Positions 23,605 through 35,742 of a stretch of 64,000 nucleotides of DNA are shown here, one piece after another. Source of the DNA: Monilinia fructicola (Eukaryota; Ascomycota; Leotiomycetes; Helotiales; Sclerotiniaceae). The notes under the pieces are model-generated. The model was not told the DNA's origin. It saw only the letters and a list, made by a program, of their open reading frames with translations, and made no database searches. The stretch lies in the NCBI GenBank assembly GCA_008692225.1, contig VICG01000010.1, positions 1,178,001 through 1,242,000 on the forward strand. The letters run 5' to 3'. The stretch's first letter is position 1, and each line of letters starts with the position of its first letter. Made by a program: the position numbers and the translations under genes.

Positions 23605-24576
23605 TTAGTAGTCGCGTTTAGGTCCTGGTCCCCCCATTTGGGGCCCTGGTCCATTATGTGGTCCAGGATAGTCGTCGGATCTTCCTCTGGTCTCGTCGTA
23701 GTGTCTCTTGCGAAGGGCTGCGAGACGCTTCTTCTTGGTGCTCGCATTCACATATGTTCCGATGGTGAAGGCAATGACATTAAAGAATGGAACCCAAGTG
23801 TGTTCAGGAAGGAATTTCTGTGCGAAAGCTAGAGCAAGAGGGGAAGTGATCCAGCTGACTCTCATCACCGGCATGAATCCAGCTCTCCAAGTGGCATGCA
23901 CTTGATGAATGGTCTTTGCGCCTGCAATCAGTGCCATTGAGATCAAATACACGGTATTCTGAATGGGAGCCACCTTGATTCATCCATTGTTAGCATTTGT
24001 CTACACCGTTGCATGTCGAATGGAACCTACAACTAAATTGCTCAAGAGAATCTGAAGAATCTTGGCTTTCAAACTCGTGCGTCCCGCAAAGAGTTTTTGC
24101 AAGATGCTGATCAATACATGACCGAGAGGGGCACTGATGAAAGCACCGTATGCAGCCATTTTGGGAACTCTCGAGGTGAAATAATGGCCATCCTTATTAC
24201 GATCCTTCGCGATCCATGAAGCCAAAAGTTCTTGCAAAGCCGATAATGTGCCAGACGTGAGCATTTTCGTGCGAAGAGGATTGGTTTGTAGTTCTTTGAG
24301 ATACAACTATTCCAGCATCATGATGTTAGTGATTGGTTCTGATTGCGCGATGGCTGATTGTCTCGAGATGTCATGGCTTACAGATAAATAGCCTGGTGTG
24401 CCATCGTTGGCCTTTCCTCCTGTTAATGCGACACCGACATTGTGTCTTAAGTTGTGACCTGGTAGATGGTGATGATGGTGGTGGTGAACATCTTTCACAT
24501 CGATCGCTGAAGCACCTTGTATTCCTGGAAGAGGGCCAGTGGTTTTTATGGTATCTTTCTCGAATTTGACCGACAT
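23605..24576 (-). CDS. Mpv17/PMP22-family peroxisomal membrane protein
   Basis: Three exons (24576-24382, 24306-24031, 23973-23605) with introns of 75 and 57 bp (donors GTAAGC and GTAGGT; TGCTAAC branch in the second) yield 279 residues in an intact frame. The N-terminal extension carries seven consecutive histidines near residue 30. The Mpv17/PMP22 core then reads YLKELQTNPLRTKMLTSG, LSALQELLASW, an SLKAKILQILLSNL helix, VAPIQNTVYL, and the signature near the end, HTWVPFFNVIAF and GTYVNASTKKKR. Four membrane helices are expected. Family members sit in peroxisomal or inner mitochondrial membranes and are thought to act as pores for small solutes. The tail is Gly/Pro-rich. Start chosen at 24576, the first ATG giving a complete exon. 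Confidence 0.9.
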
Positions 24577-26384
24577 TGTGATGGGTGAGAGGTCATTCAA
24601 ACACCCTCGGAGACTAATTGATTGGAATAAGTTTTTATCAGTATCAGTTTTCTTTCAAATGCGACTAATGATTCTTTTTTTAATTTAGAAATTAGGAGTA
24701 TCGGAAATTGAAATTTGAATTGAAATTGAAATTGAAATTGAAATTGAAGATGAAGTTGAAGTTGACGTTGACGTTGATGTTGATGTTGGAGGAAATGAAT
24801 ATTAATAAGATGAATAATACTAATAATAAGAAACGAAACGAAACGAAATAGAGTAAAGTGAAAAGTAGGACAGTAATAAAGTCAAAGTACTGTCCAGGTG
24901 TAGAAGCTCCTCTCTCTCTCTCTTAACGCTTCTCGCCTCTTGTTATTTACACGATGCGGAGCCGAGGTGCTAAGGTAACCAAAGTCTCGATCGAGGCGCA
25001 GAAAGGCCCCCCCTCTTTGGAAGTTTGGGACGGATTGCGCAAGAGAAAATAAATAAAAATACCTTACTAGTAGGTACAGTAGATAGATGGATAGACAGAT
25101 GGATAGACAAATGGATGAATAGATAAAATGCCTCAGAAAGTTCTAAATCGTTTGCTTTTGCTTTTACTCTTGCTTTTGCTTTTGCTTTAAAATTTAAATG
25201 CGGGGTGGAACTGACCTATATCGTGGTTATGGTTATGGTTATGGATATGGATATGGATCTGGATCTGGATCTGGATGATGTACTGATAATTGATTGATGT
25301 GATGATGTACCTAGGTACGCTCCTTACACTGACGTAGAATTGTTGACACGATGTATATGTGAGTGATATGACGACGATGTCCGTGTATGTGTACGTGTGT
25401 GTATGTGTATGTGTGTATTGGTGTGTATTGGTGTGTATATGTTTGAGGGTGTACCTGCACAACAATGAAAAGACCCAAAAGGTTCTAGTCGTTGGATGCT
25501 GGAGCTATAGACTGGGCTGGGGGAAGAGAGAGGAGGGAGGATTCGAGGAGGGAGGAGGAGGAGAAGATGGAGCTGGAGACGGAGATGGAGATGGAGATGA
25601 TGGAGATGGAGATGGGGATGGGGATGGAGATGAATGATAAGAGGAAGAGGGTTGTATTTTTTTGGTGGCAGGAAAAAGTAAGTTTGGGATTAAAAAGGGT
25701 TTGGGGTTCGGGATATCAGCTGGGCAACTACTAACAAACAGGGTGGGAGGGTGTGATTTAATTTTTGAGCTTTGATATAAATTGAAGTGAAAATAGTTCT
25801 ACTAACTTATAAGTAGTCGAATAATAGTTGAATAATAGTCGAATAATAGTCGAATAATAGCCGAATAATAGTCGAATAATATATGATATGATAACTAATT
25901 AAATAAGATAAAATAACAAATAATAGATAGGATGCGGAGATTGATTACACCTGGGCAGTTCCAACCTTGGAAGGTTGAAATTATGAGTATCTCCTCCGTA
26001 CAGCTGTTGGGCAGGTAAGGTAACTGGGAACTGGAGAGTACTACTCGAGTATATCTATCTGTCTGTATCTACTTGTAGTCTTGTACAACTTGTACAGTTT
26101 GTGATATCTATTTAGCGGCCGATTAACAAGGGTCCATGAGTTTCGTTGACATTTAGAATTGGGTACCAGATTTCTCACCGAATAGCTTATGCTATGCTAT
26201 GCAAGATGGATGCAACTTATCATTGGTACAAGGTGGGTAGGAAGGTCCACGGGTAGGTAGGTACGAGGTAGGAGGGAGGTATATGGAGTGATTTTGAATG
26301 TTGTCGATAAGGAGAGGAGGAGAATAATTAAGAAATCTAGGTAAGTTTTTAAGGTGAGGAGTGATAATAGTAATAAAGACATTT

Positions 26385-26880
26385 AGCTAATTTTCATTTT
26401 CATTTTTATAGTTTATATAATAGATCTAGTTTATGAATATAAAAATTCTATTAAAAAGTGTTTAGCTACTATTTATACTTTTTAAAATTAATAAGATTAT
26501 AAATAGTATAATATTTTATATAAGTAAATAGATTAAATTAATTTAAAATTACTAGTAATTCTTTAATAATTCTAATATAAGTATATATCTTTAAGATTAA
26601 TACCTATTTTAGCTATATTAAGCTAATTCGATAAAAACGAAACTTTATTTTATATTTATTAAAATAGATAAATATAAAATAGATATAAGGATTTTATAAT
26701 TGTTCTTTTAGAATTCTTTTTAATAATAAATTAATCGCTATTATAAACTCCCTTATTTAAAACTTTTAATAGTTACTTGAAGATCTTTAACGATAACGAT
26801 AATAATAATAATAAGAATAATAGTAATGCTCGAGTAATAGTTATAATAATATTATTAATAATAAACAAAATAAGAGATTC
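26385..26880. repeat. AT-rich block, probable RIP-decayed DNA
   Basis: About 500 bp of very AT-rich, TpA-rich sequence sharply different from its surroundings, with no coding frame. It resembles the longer AT block at 52.6-56 kb and is probably an old transposon fragment. Confidence 0.45.
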
Positions 26881-27177
26881 TTTTTACCATAGTAAGTATA
26901 TTCTCTCCGGATCGACTTATTAATTCATTACAATATATCAAATCACCTGGGCAAATATAAAAGCTGATGTTCCAAGCATTAACCTGGTATATTGTAAAAA
27001 GAGCGATATAAGAAGGAAGATCGATACGAGGTAGATGACGGATATGAATCGGATATGAATAACCTGAAGGAATGAATACGGCCCGGGATGGATGGATGGA
27101 TGGGTGGATTGGGATGGATTGGGATATCCAAGATTGGATGGATGGATGATTTGAATATCGAAACAGGAATACTAGTA

Positions 27178-27246
27178 TGAATGAATGAATAAATAAATGA
27201 ATAAATAAATAAATAAATAAATAAATAAACAAATAAACAAACAAAT
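27178..27246. repeat. (AAAT)n-type microsatellite
   Basis: GAATGAATAAATAAAT units grading into AAAC units; a GGAT run lies just upstream near 27086-27152. Confidence 0.85.
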
Positions 27247-28789
27247 ACCAATACAATATATCGAATAATAGTCACGAGTATTATCATTATTAAGATTACA
27301 ATGATAGGACGATACCTGATGGTAATGATAGCGAATGACAAACAAATGAATATCTTTGGCCGTTCGCTTGTTCTTTGGGAAGGAATTTAAGATTGCCCAG
27401 GTGAGATGTGAACCTTGGAATAGATAATTAGATACTTTTCCGGAGTATATATAATGTTGGAGTATCTACGATGTTCATGGATCTAATAAGTAAGTCAATA
27501 AATACAGTAAGGAGTGCTCCGTACTTCAACATATTGTAAGACATACGGGGATTATAACTAAGTAGATGGATACTGTAGTAAATACGGACTAGGTAAGCGT
27601 TAAGCCTTCTTTTAATTACTTCATGTCACTTAAGTACTTAGGTACGAGGTACTAGGGAGGCACTTTCTCATCATTTATCATCATGCTTCATATATCCAGT
27701 ATATATGTATGTGTGTATGTATGTATGATGTATCATCCATGGATGTATCATGTATCATGTATGTACGTATGTAGGTAGGTATCGACTCTTTAGTCCTCTG
27801 CCATACGACCTTACTCTATTCATTCTCCATATATATTCATCTTCATGCTACGCCGTACAGTAGTGCCGTACCATCATCAGTCATCACAACTCGCCCACCC
27901 ACTCTCACCCACCCATCCACTCATCCACTCATCCATCCATCCACCCATCCACTCACCCACTCACCCACCCACACACATCAATCAATTCATCACCTCATTC
28001 ATCATCCTCTCTCCTTCCTCCCTCCCTCCTCTTTCGCCCTATCGTCGTCTCCACCGACTCCCACATCCATCCTCAGAAGGAACAAAGAACAAGTTCTCCG
28101 CTACTACTGTGATCGATACGCCCTCACAGAGATCTACCCCAGGTTCGTGCATTGGCCAATGCCATTTGATAAATTTATTGGTACATCTCCATATAAAAAA
28201 ACTACTCGCGTCGAGAAGTCTAGAATATCCAAGGTTGATGAGTGATGAAGGAAATGATCAAATGAGAAACATGTGTGGGACTGGACGGGGGGGAGAAAAA
28301 TGTCCAAGTGTTGAGACATCGCGATTGAAAACTCTGCAAATTGGGACTGATAAAGCATACCTGCCTCCTTCGAGCCCAGAAAGCAACCCAGATTGCTTCA
28401 TGCTGGTGGGATCATACGGTGCCTTGATCCATTTTCTTCCCGTTGACATGTATGATTACGTGTTATGAGGTACAGTACCGATACTCGTGCTTTTGTCACC
28501 GTTTTCTGAAGGATGGCTTCTTTCTGCTGACACTTGTTCAGATCCGTCGCATGTTTTGGATGGATTTTCAGAAGCACATCACAAAGCATAAATCTGCGGC
28601 TCTTTTTTAGAATTCATTCGTTGTTGTAACTATCGTGATTGGGATATCATCATATCAGTCAGTCGGTACTGAAGGCTCGCTTGAGTGTTGTCTGTCAATG
28701 TTTACTTCCAACCCCCTTCCTTACATTGATTGAAATTGTTCTTCAACGGAATCCCTTTCTTGACTACCTACGCTCTTTCAAACTTCTCC

Positions 28790-29460
28790 TCAAACTCGTC
28801 CATTTGAGAGTAGTCTGCAGGGGAATGTTTCAAATCACGTTCACCTCAAACTTGTTATACTTTGGAAAAGCACCTAGGGAGCATTCGATTGTTACCTCAA
28901 ACCATGCTATTGGAAATGGTTTCTGAGGGAGTTTGATTAATGCATCACTCGAATGCTCACCTGGAACCTTTATAGTGAAATTCGACTTTATTGGTGTTTA
29001 TCAAAAACATTCACGATTTGAATGTTCATCATCTGGGACACTGATATTGAAGGTCACCTCTACAGGATCTCTCAAATATATTCATCAATTGAATGTTCAT
29101 TTAAAACCTTTACATTGGAAGTCGCTTTTACAGGAGTTTGTCGAATATATTATATGTTGGTACTGAAATCTACTTTGTCAAAGTTTCAATACATCCCGAG
29201 CACGATTTGAATGTTCATCTGGAACCTTGGTACTGGAAGTCACTTTGATACGGGAGTTTATCAAGTATATGACATGAATACCTAGCATTCACCTGGAACC
29301 TTGATTGAAAGTCTCCTTTACGGTGTCTATCGAATCCACGCACCACTTGAGTATATTCACCTCGAACCTATACATTCAAAACGTGCCTGCGAGACACATT
29401 CCAAGTTTATCCCAAGTGCTCCTTTCAATCACTCTCTCGAATCTTAACTTGACCGAGGTG
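28790..29460. repeat. Degenerate tandem repeat, about 65-75-bp period
   Basis: Successive stretches share the order GAATGTTCA, (C)TGGAACCTT, (TT)GGAAGTCACTTT, GGAGTTTATC and ATATATTCA. Clear copies begin near 28950, 29018, 29090, 29210 and 29287, with weaker ones on each side (28875, 29350). The copy at 29090 is longer. Frames pass through without a consistent protein. Confidence 0.6.
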
Positions 29461-30347
29461 AATGGTGAGCCGGGGAGGGCTTTTGAGATTTGTTAAGTGA
29501 ACGAAAGCAAACGTGAGTTGGGAGGAGAGTGAAGGGATGAGGAAGGATGGGGTGTAGATGAACATGACCTGCACCGCACCAGAGGACAGGACACTTAGTT
29601 CCTCCCTTCTCTTGGATCAAGACAGTAAGTAATAAGTAGTAGGTAGGTAGGTAATTATCTACTTCCATCCGTCAACATTTAACATTCAACATTTTCTTGA
29701 TTTGATCAGACCACTTTTTCCATGTTTCCTTAGATTTTCGCTTGAAGGGAAAGAGCGATTACCCTCATGGCCGAGGGGGATGTAAGAAATGTCCAGAAAT
29801 GGAATTTCTAAATCGAATGCTCCAGTCTCCTCTATCAAATCCACAGAACCATTCCATTTTACCGTTTCAATGTTTCAATGTTTCAATATTTCACCTGGCA
29901 ATCTTTCATTCAACTTCATACAGTTAAATTCCATCTCTGGAACATCCATGGATACCTTCTTCATCCACTCACTACTCTAATCGTGTACCTCCAGCTGTCT
30001 ATTGAATGTTGCCTACATACTCATCATTTGATTCTCAAAAAGAATCTCTGAGCAGATATAATTTGATTGGCTAAGCGAGTCAACGACATTGATCTCAATT
30101 GAAGAAGTAACAAGAAATCTTTTCACAACCTACAACCAACCAACCAATCAACCAATCAATCACTCAATCAATCAATCAATCATAAATTTTTGATTGATTA
30201 TTTTCCAATACGCGCTTCAAGAGATTCATCCTCCTATCAACAACTTTACATTCATCAAGCATACTGAAAGTTTGATGGTGAATTGTTTTTCACAATTTCA
30301 AACATCTCGAGTGTTTATTTTGAAAGTCTTGATCCTCAAACGCAATC

Positions 30348-32008
30348 ATGGCGACAACCAAAACAACCACTAACCCTACAACACGCCCATCAAAATTGCC
30401 AGTAAAGCGTACATCCGCATCATCATCAGCCAGCATTATTTCTTCAATGACAACTGCAATGCCTACCACGGCAAATCGATCTTCTTTACCTGCTTTGACA
30501 GACGTTACTAGACGCGCAGCGCATGTTACAAGAAATGTGCAATGCACACACTTAACCACTACGCGTCTGTTTACAAAAGAATTTAGATGTGGGACGTGTT
30601 TTCGAGAGGGTTCATTTGGATGGGTGTGGAGATGTACTCAAGATCGTGAACTTATGTTAGAGGATGATATGGATCATGGACACGCAGTAAGTTTTCACTA
30701 CAGCATTGGATTTCTCCACGTCTTGATGTACTAACGTCCACAAAGAGTCAAGAGAAGTTAGATGATCTTTGTGATATTTTTCCGAGACCTACTTCGCCCA
30801 AACCACGTGGACCAGAAGCACGTAAATCTAGACTGAGTTTCCTGGACGAAATCAGTAGTGGAGATTTAAAAAATGGAACTTATTCACCTGCACAGATTCA
30901 AATAATCCTCAAACAGCGCAGCCATGTGAGTATCAATCAAATCTCAACTTCTCAAATAATCTTGCTGATCCCCCGACCAGCTTCTCGATGTCCTTGCCGG
31001 TTCCGAGGAACCTGAGCTTACAACGTCAATCTCTTCTAGCAACATACCTCGTTTCTTGTTTAATCCTTTCTCCCGGCCAATAAACACACCACCTCTCAAA
31101 CAACCCCAAATCTGAGAGCCACCAATCCACGTCCGTGGTTGCCATCAAGAGGTACGGAGTGCCAGTTCAAATGTTGTCATACATGCCGACCTACCCTCAT
31201 CGATCGCAGTTACCTTAGTCTCAATGCCATTGCAGATGATGACTTGCCTTGTACTGCTACCACTGGATTTGGGTTTAATTTACAAAAATTCAGGCCCGTT
31301 GGGGACGTTGAGATTGTTAAAAACTTGGGGTTGAGACCTAATCCAGTTGTATGTACCAAGGCTCACTCTTATCTCATTTACGCCCTCAAGTTTATCGCAG
31401 AAGAATATGGACTAATATAAACCAGCAACCAGCCCCAAATCGGCCCCGATCCCAGAACTTGCGATATCGAAGACGAGCAACTGACTTGGGTCTTGGCATT
31501 GTTACTCATCGATCGATGACTACAACCTCTCCCAACAACCTAACGTCCAATTCTTCCACTGTTCCATCACAATCTCATCACCAATCACCTCAAGTTTCAA
31601 CCACTTGCTCTCAATCTGATTTCTTCTCCGACACGCCTTCCTCCACCCCTGGATCTTACCCAACTTCTTCTTCTGACAGTGCTTCAACGTCCACTGAGTC
31701 TACAGACTACCCATTCCCTTATACTGGAAGATCGGCTCCTGCCTATCATCCTAGCAACAATACCAACCCGTTTAGATCGATGAGCTCGAATGTCCTTCAA
31801 AGTCATCCAGTATTGATACCTCTTCCTCCACAAACTCCCTCGGAGATCTCACTCCTAGCTGGACCTACAACACCTACACTAATGGAAGTATCCGAATCTG
31901 ACGGTCAATTTTTCGGCGCAGGACCGTTAGAGGTCGAGGATGGAGTTGCAGTTATGGAAGAGGGGTGTTGGATTACATGTTCCTGATGTTTTGATTACAC
32001 AGTACTAA
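30348..32008 (+). CDS. Conserved-looking fungal protein with cysteine motifs, function unknown; two frameshifts
   Basis: Four exons: 30348-30686, 30746-30925, 30981-31348 and 31426-32008; introns carry GTAAGT, GTGAGT and GTATGT donors and CTAAC/ACTAAT branches. After a Ser/Thr-rich start there is a cysteine cluster, CTHLTTTRLFTKEF then CGTC and a tryptophan-rich WVWRCTQD, and later ECQFKCCHTCRPTL with DRSYLSLNAI, suggesting a metal-binding domain split by a linker. The last exon is Ser/Thr/Pro-rich and ends VGLHVPDVLITQY. One base is missing at AAA 31108-31110 and one is extra at GGGG 31962-31965; with both corrected the frame is 489 residues. Without correction it stops at 31115 and 31984. 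I do not know the family's name or role. Confidence 0.72.
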
Positions 32009-34379
32009 AGCAATAATTCGAATGAGTAGGTTCAAGATGGAGCTGATGGGAGTCGCTGTAGTTGGCGGAGAAATGGGATTGGGGGTTTGATTTGGGCTTT
32101 TACAATGCGGCTTTTACGACCAAGGAGACAGAAGAGAATTGGCTATGACTGGCAGGAGCTCAACCGAACCTATTTGCAACTGCGCCATCAAAAATGGGTT
32201 GGATTTCTGTTAGGTCCTACTGTATGCGATAGAATACTACCACGATGAACGACACGTGCGACACTTTTATGGACTATACTATTCAGGACTGGGTCCTTGC
32301 CTTGAGAGACGAATGAGATGAGATGATGCGAAACGAAAAGATAAGAATGATAGGGATTACAATTGCACCAGGTAAGATGAACGGGGGAAGAGGAATAGAA
32401 GAGGATATTGCCGGTGGAAAGAAACAGGTCAAGAGCGTTGAAGATGCTACGAACGAGCCAATATCAAGTTAGCCTCTTCGACGAACTGATGTTCGGAAAA
32501 TGCATACATGCATTCGCATCTGTGCATCAAGTAGGGGGGGCAAGTTTTGGACTTTGAGTTTCTCCAATGCATATGTATGGCTGCGTAGGTCACCTGGTAT
32601 TGGAGCTTCTTGAGTTTGAGCTTGAGCTTGTTTATGCATATCAATATGCAAGTCTACGCTCAAGCTTCAAACGGGCCTTTACTGCTTCCCTCGACATGTT
32701 GAGTGGACATACGTCAATGAAAGTGTTTTTCTCACTTGTGAAGTGGTTTTTCTTGTATGATACAACAATTCAGTAAATACAACGTGGTTCACCTCCCCAG
32801 TAAGTACCATCTATCTATCAAACAAATACCAACAGATGCATCGATATATTAGTAAATAATAAAATACCATCAAAATACACCAAACCCAAAAATCAAATTT
32901 CACCCACCAACTTGAATCTAAATAAATACTGAGTAGTTAGTAGTTAGTAGCCACGATTTTTGCATTCAACATCTGATATTTTTGTTATTGGTAGGACTTC
33001 AATATAGATAGACTCTGCATAAGACGGACTCCATTAAAATTATCCGCAAACTTTTCTTTTTTTTAACATTTGATAATGAATAAAGACCCTTTGCCTTTTC
33101 TTTCTTTCGTTTCTTCTTTCGCTCCTTTTTCTCTAAACTTTTCTTTACATCTATACTTTATATGCTCTTTTGTATTTTTGTATTTATTTATTTATCTTTA
33201 TATTTTTATATTCATCTTTGCATCTTTGCATCTTTGCATCTTTGCATCTTTGCATCTTCCCCATTGATGAATAACCTACAGAGCATCTTACCTCGTCTCG
33301 TCTCTTCTGACTTCATTTTATCTAGCCATTTCACCCCCCCCCCCGTCCCCCCGCCCACCTCGCTTAATATATTGATCCTCCTTTTTCTTCTCTTCTCTCT
33401 CTCTCCTTTTTATTCTTTCTCTCCTTTTTATTCTTTCTCTCCTTTTTATTCTTTCTCTCCTTTTTATTTTCTTTCTCTTTTCCGCCCTTTCCACCCTTTC
33501 CACCCTTTCCACCCTCAAATCTAATTTTTGACTCCCATCCCCCTCCCCATCCTATCCCTCCCCCCTCCAAAAAAAAAAACAAAACAAAAAAAGAACAAAA
33601 GAAAAAACAAAAAGAGAAAAAGAGAATTTATCAAATCACGCAAGCAAGCAAGCAAACAAACTAAACCAAACTAAACCAAACCAACGTAACGTAATATGAT
33701 ATGATGCAATGCAATGCAATATAATTCGGTAGGTAGGTAGGTAGGTAGGTAAATAAATAAGTAGATATCAGGATCTAAACAAAACATCATCCATTTCACG
33801 AATAACCTCGGAAGCGATATCACTACCAATACCGCATTACTTGAATGGACATGAACGTGGGATTTTCTTATATTCATACGGCCTGACTTGATTCAACCTG
33901 ACTTGACTTGATTTTATGGATTCAACTTGAGATAATATAGTATAGTATAATATAATATAATATAATTTGATTAGCATTTACATTCATCATAAAGTTTTCA
34001 TTTCGATTCATTTCGTACCGTAAAGAGAGATGTGGAGAACGGACTTTTTCTTCTTCTCTTTCTTTTTCTTCGCCCTCCCAAGAACCAAGAGAGAAGATAG
34101 GGAGATGAAAGGAAAAGAAGACAAAAAAAGCAAAGTCATTGCGTTCATCCCTTCGTGCGTCCGGCCGTTTGCGTGCTGAACACCATACATATACCTACCA
34201 TATCCCATATACACGCCTATACTTTTCACGCCAGCTTATATACTATCCCTAGCGCTGGCGACTAGGAACCTTCTTGTTCTTTTCCTCCTCCTCCTCCTCC
34301 CCCCGTCCCCTTCCCTTCATGAAGACACGACTCATGCGTGAGAGAAGAGGGAGTCCTGCATATTATCTCCCAATTCCAT
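32009..34379. other. Intergenic, pyrimidine-rich low-complexity region
   Basis: Between converging genes. It has CT-rich runs at 33380-33520, a C run near 33337-33355, an A run near 33570, and (GGTA)n near 33729-33750. No gene seen. Confidence 0.5.
33212..33258. repeat. (GCATCTTT)n tandem repeat
   Basis: About five to six perfect copies of an 8-bp unit. Confidence 0.9.
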
Positions 34380-35742
34380 CTACACCGCCGCGGCTCCCTT
34401 CCTCCTCGCTAGCAAACTCTTACAAGCGCCCAAGACATTAACCAAGACGCCTTCGCTCCCAGCACAAAACTTGAAGCTCCTCTCCTCCCCAATCACTTGG
34501 AAACAGTATCGCTTCGTCCTCGACAGGGGATCGATTTCGACGACATTGATGACGTTTTCCATGGGGAGGATCATGACGGGGGAGTATTCCGAGTCGTTTT
34601 TGTAAAATGAGAGAGAGCGGGGTCGGAGGACGACCCAGAGATTCTTCCAGGATCGGATGCCGTTTTTCGAGCGCAGGTAGAGGAGGTAGCCTTGGTAGAC
34701 TACGCGTTCGGGGTCTTGATCGTGGAGGGGCGGGTTCTGAGCGAGGGATACTTGGGAGGGATTCTTGCCGAGGGGGTGGGGGAGCGTGGAGGGGGGCTTT
34801 ACCTCGAGCTCCGAGTTTGGGTTGGGATTATGGGGAGGGTTGTGCAGGCTTAGAGAGATGGTAGACGTGCCGGGGAGGCGCGCAAGATCCGTGTCGGAGA
34901 ATTCGGCGTCGGATACTAGTTCATTGCCGGAATATTCGAGCGTGTTGGATGGGCGTCTGCCTCCTCCCATGGCAGCCATGTTTTGTTTGCTATTCGCGCG
35001 GGGGGCGATGGGTTCCGTGGGTTCTGGGGAACTACTGCCTAGTCTCTCGTCGTGTAGGATTTGGGCTTCGGTTCTTCGTTGGAGTCGCTCATTGGCCATG
35101 GCTTGATCGAATCCGGGATAGGCGCTGGTGATGTTACCGGAAGGACTGGCGAGTAACATTTCTTCCTCCTCCTCCTCGTCGATCCGCCCTTCTTTGCGGA
35201 TGAGGTCGACCCATTCCTCGGCGTCGCCTTTGGTGGTGGCTTCCAGATGATAGTTTCGGGATGGGGTGAAGAGGCCGAAGACGTTGCGCCGTTTTTGTTT
35301 AGGGTCTTTGAGGAAGGCGACGGCGGTCAAGTCTGAGAGGTGGATTTTATGGCGGAGTTTATCTTCGTTTTGATCTTTGTAGATTGAGAGATAATTTGGT
35401 CGAAGGACGAGAAATACGGGTTTCCATGCCTGCGAAAGAGATGTGAATACATGTAGATATGAATATAATCCACCAAAGCCATACCTTTGTTTTCCTCGTT
35501 CTCTTCTGTACAAAGCCACTCTTCAAGACACGATCAAACTCAAAACTTCCATTCTGATTCACGGGCGAAAAGGTATCTAATGCAAGATGCGAACTTCGAA
35601 TGCGGCTTGCAGAGGAAGGGGGAGGTAATGTTGCGGTAAGTGCGGTTGGGAGCTGTATAGCTGTGTCCCGTCCAGGGATTGCTTGTGGTTGACTCTGTGG
35701 TATTGACGGTTGCTGGGCTTCCGCCATGATTATTCCGGGCAT
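34380..35742 (-). CDS. Tandem PH-domain protein, Opy1-like
   Basis: Two exons (35742-35485 and 35429-34380; 55-bp intron, donor GTATGG) give 435 residues in an intact frame. Two in-frame ATGs exist; the second (35727) has the better context. The first PH domain spans about 85-190: LKSGFVQKRTRKTK, WKPVFLVLRPNYLSIYK, ...AEEWVDLIRKE with the conserved C-terminal Trp. A long acidic and Ser/Pro-rich linker follows (EEEEEE run). The second PH domain spans about 320-430: YQGYLLYLRSK, WKNLWVVLRPRSLSFYK, YCFQVIGEERSFKFCA. Paired PH domains with this spacing occur in fungal Opy1-like proteins, which bind phosphoinositides at the plasma membrane and tune PI 4-phosphate 5-kinase in yeast. The name is by domain layout, not by close sequence comparison. 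Confidence 0.85.

Larger units (their letters stand above)
24577..30347. other. 5.8-kb repeat-rich spacer without a recognised gene
   Basis: Left part: promoter side of the Mpv17 gene with AAATTG and GATGTT runs near 24715-24790, TTGCTTT runs near 25155-25190 and GGTTATG/GGATCTGG runs near 25222-25277. Middle: AT-rich block, then simple repeats and clusters of the recurrent words described under findings. Right: a degenerate 70-bp repeat field and the CAAT-rich leader (30135-30182) of the gene at 30348. Reading frames here are short or repetitive. Confidence 0.6.

Noticed and set aside
27845..28468. 207-codon frame, His/Pro/Ser-rich
   Set aside because: Starts in CCAC/CATC simple repeats; the rest has no motif, splice sites or upstream promoter-like structure.
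34607..35131. Plus-strand frames opposite the PH-domain gene
   Set aside because: Shadows of a clear two-PH-domain protein on the minus strand.
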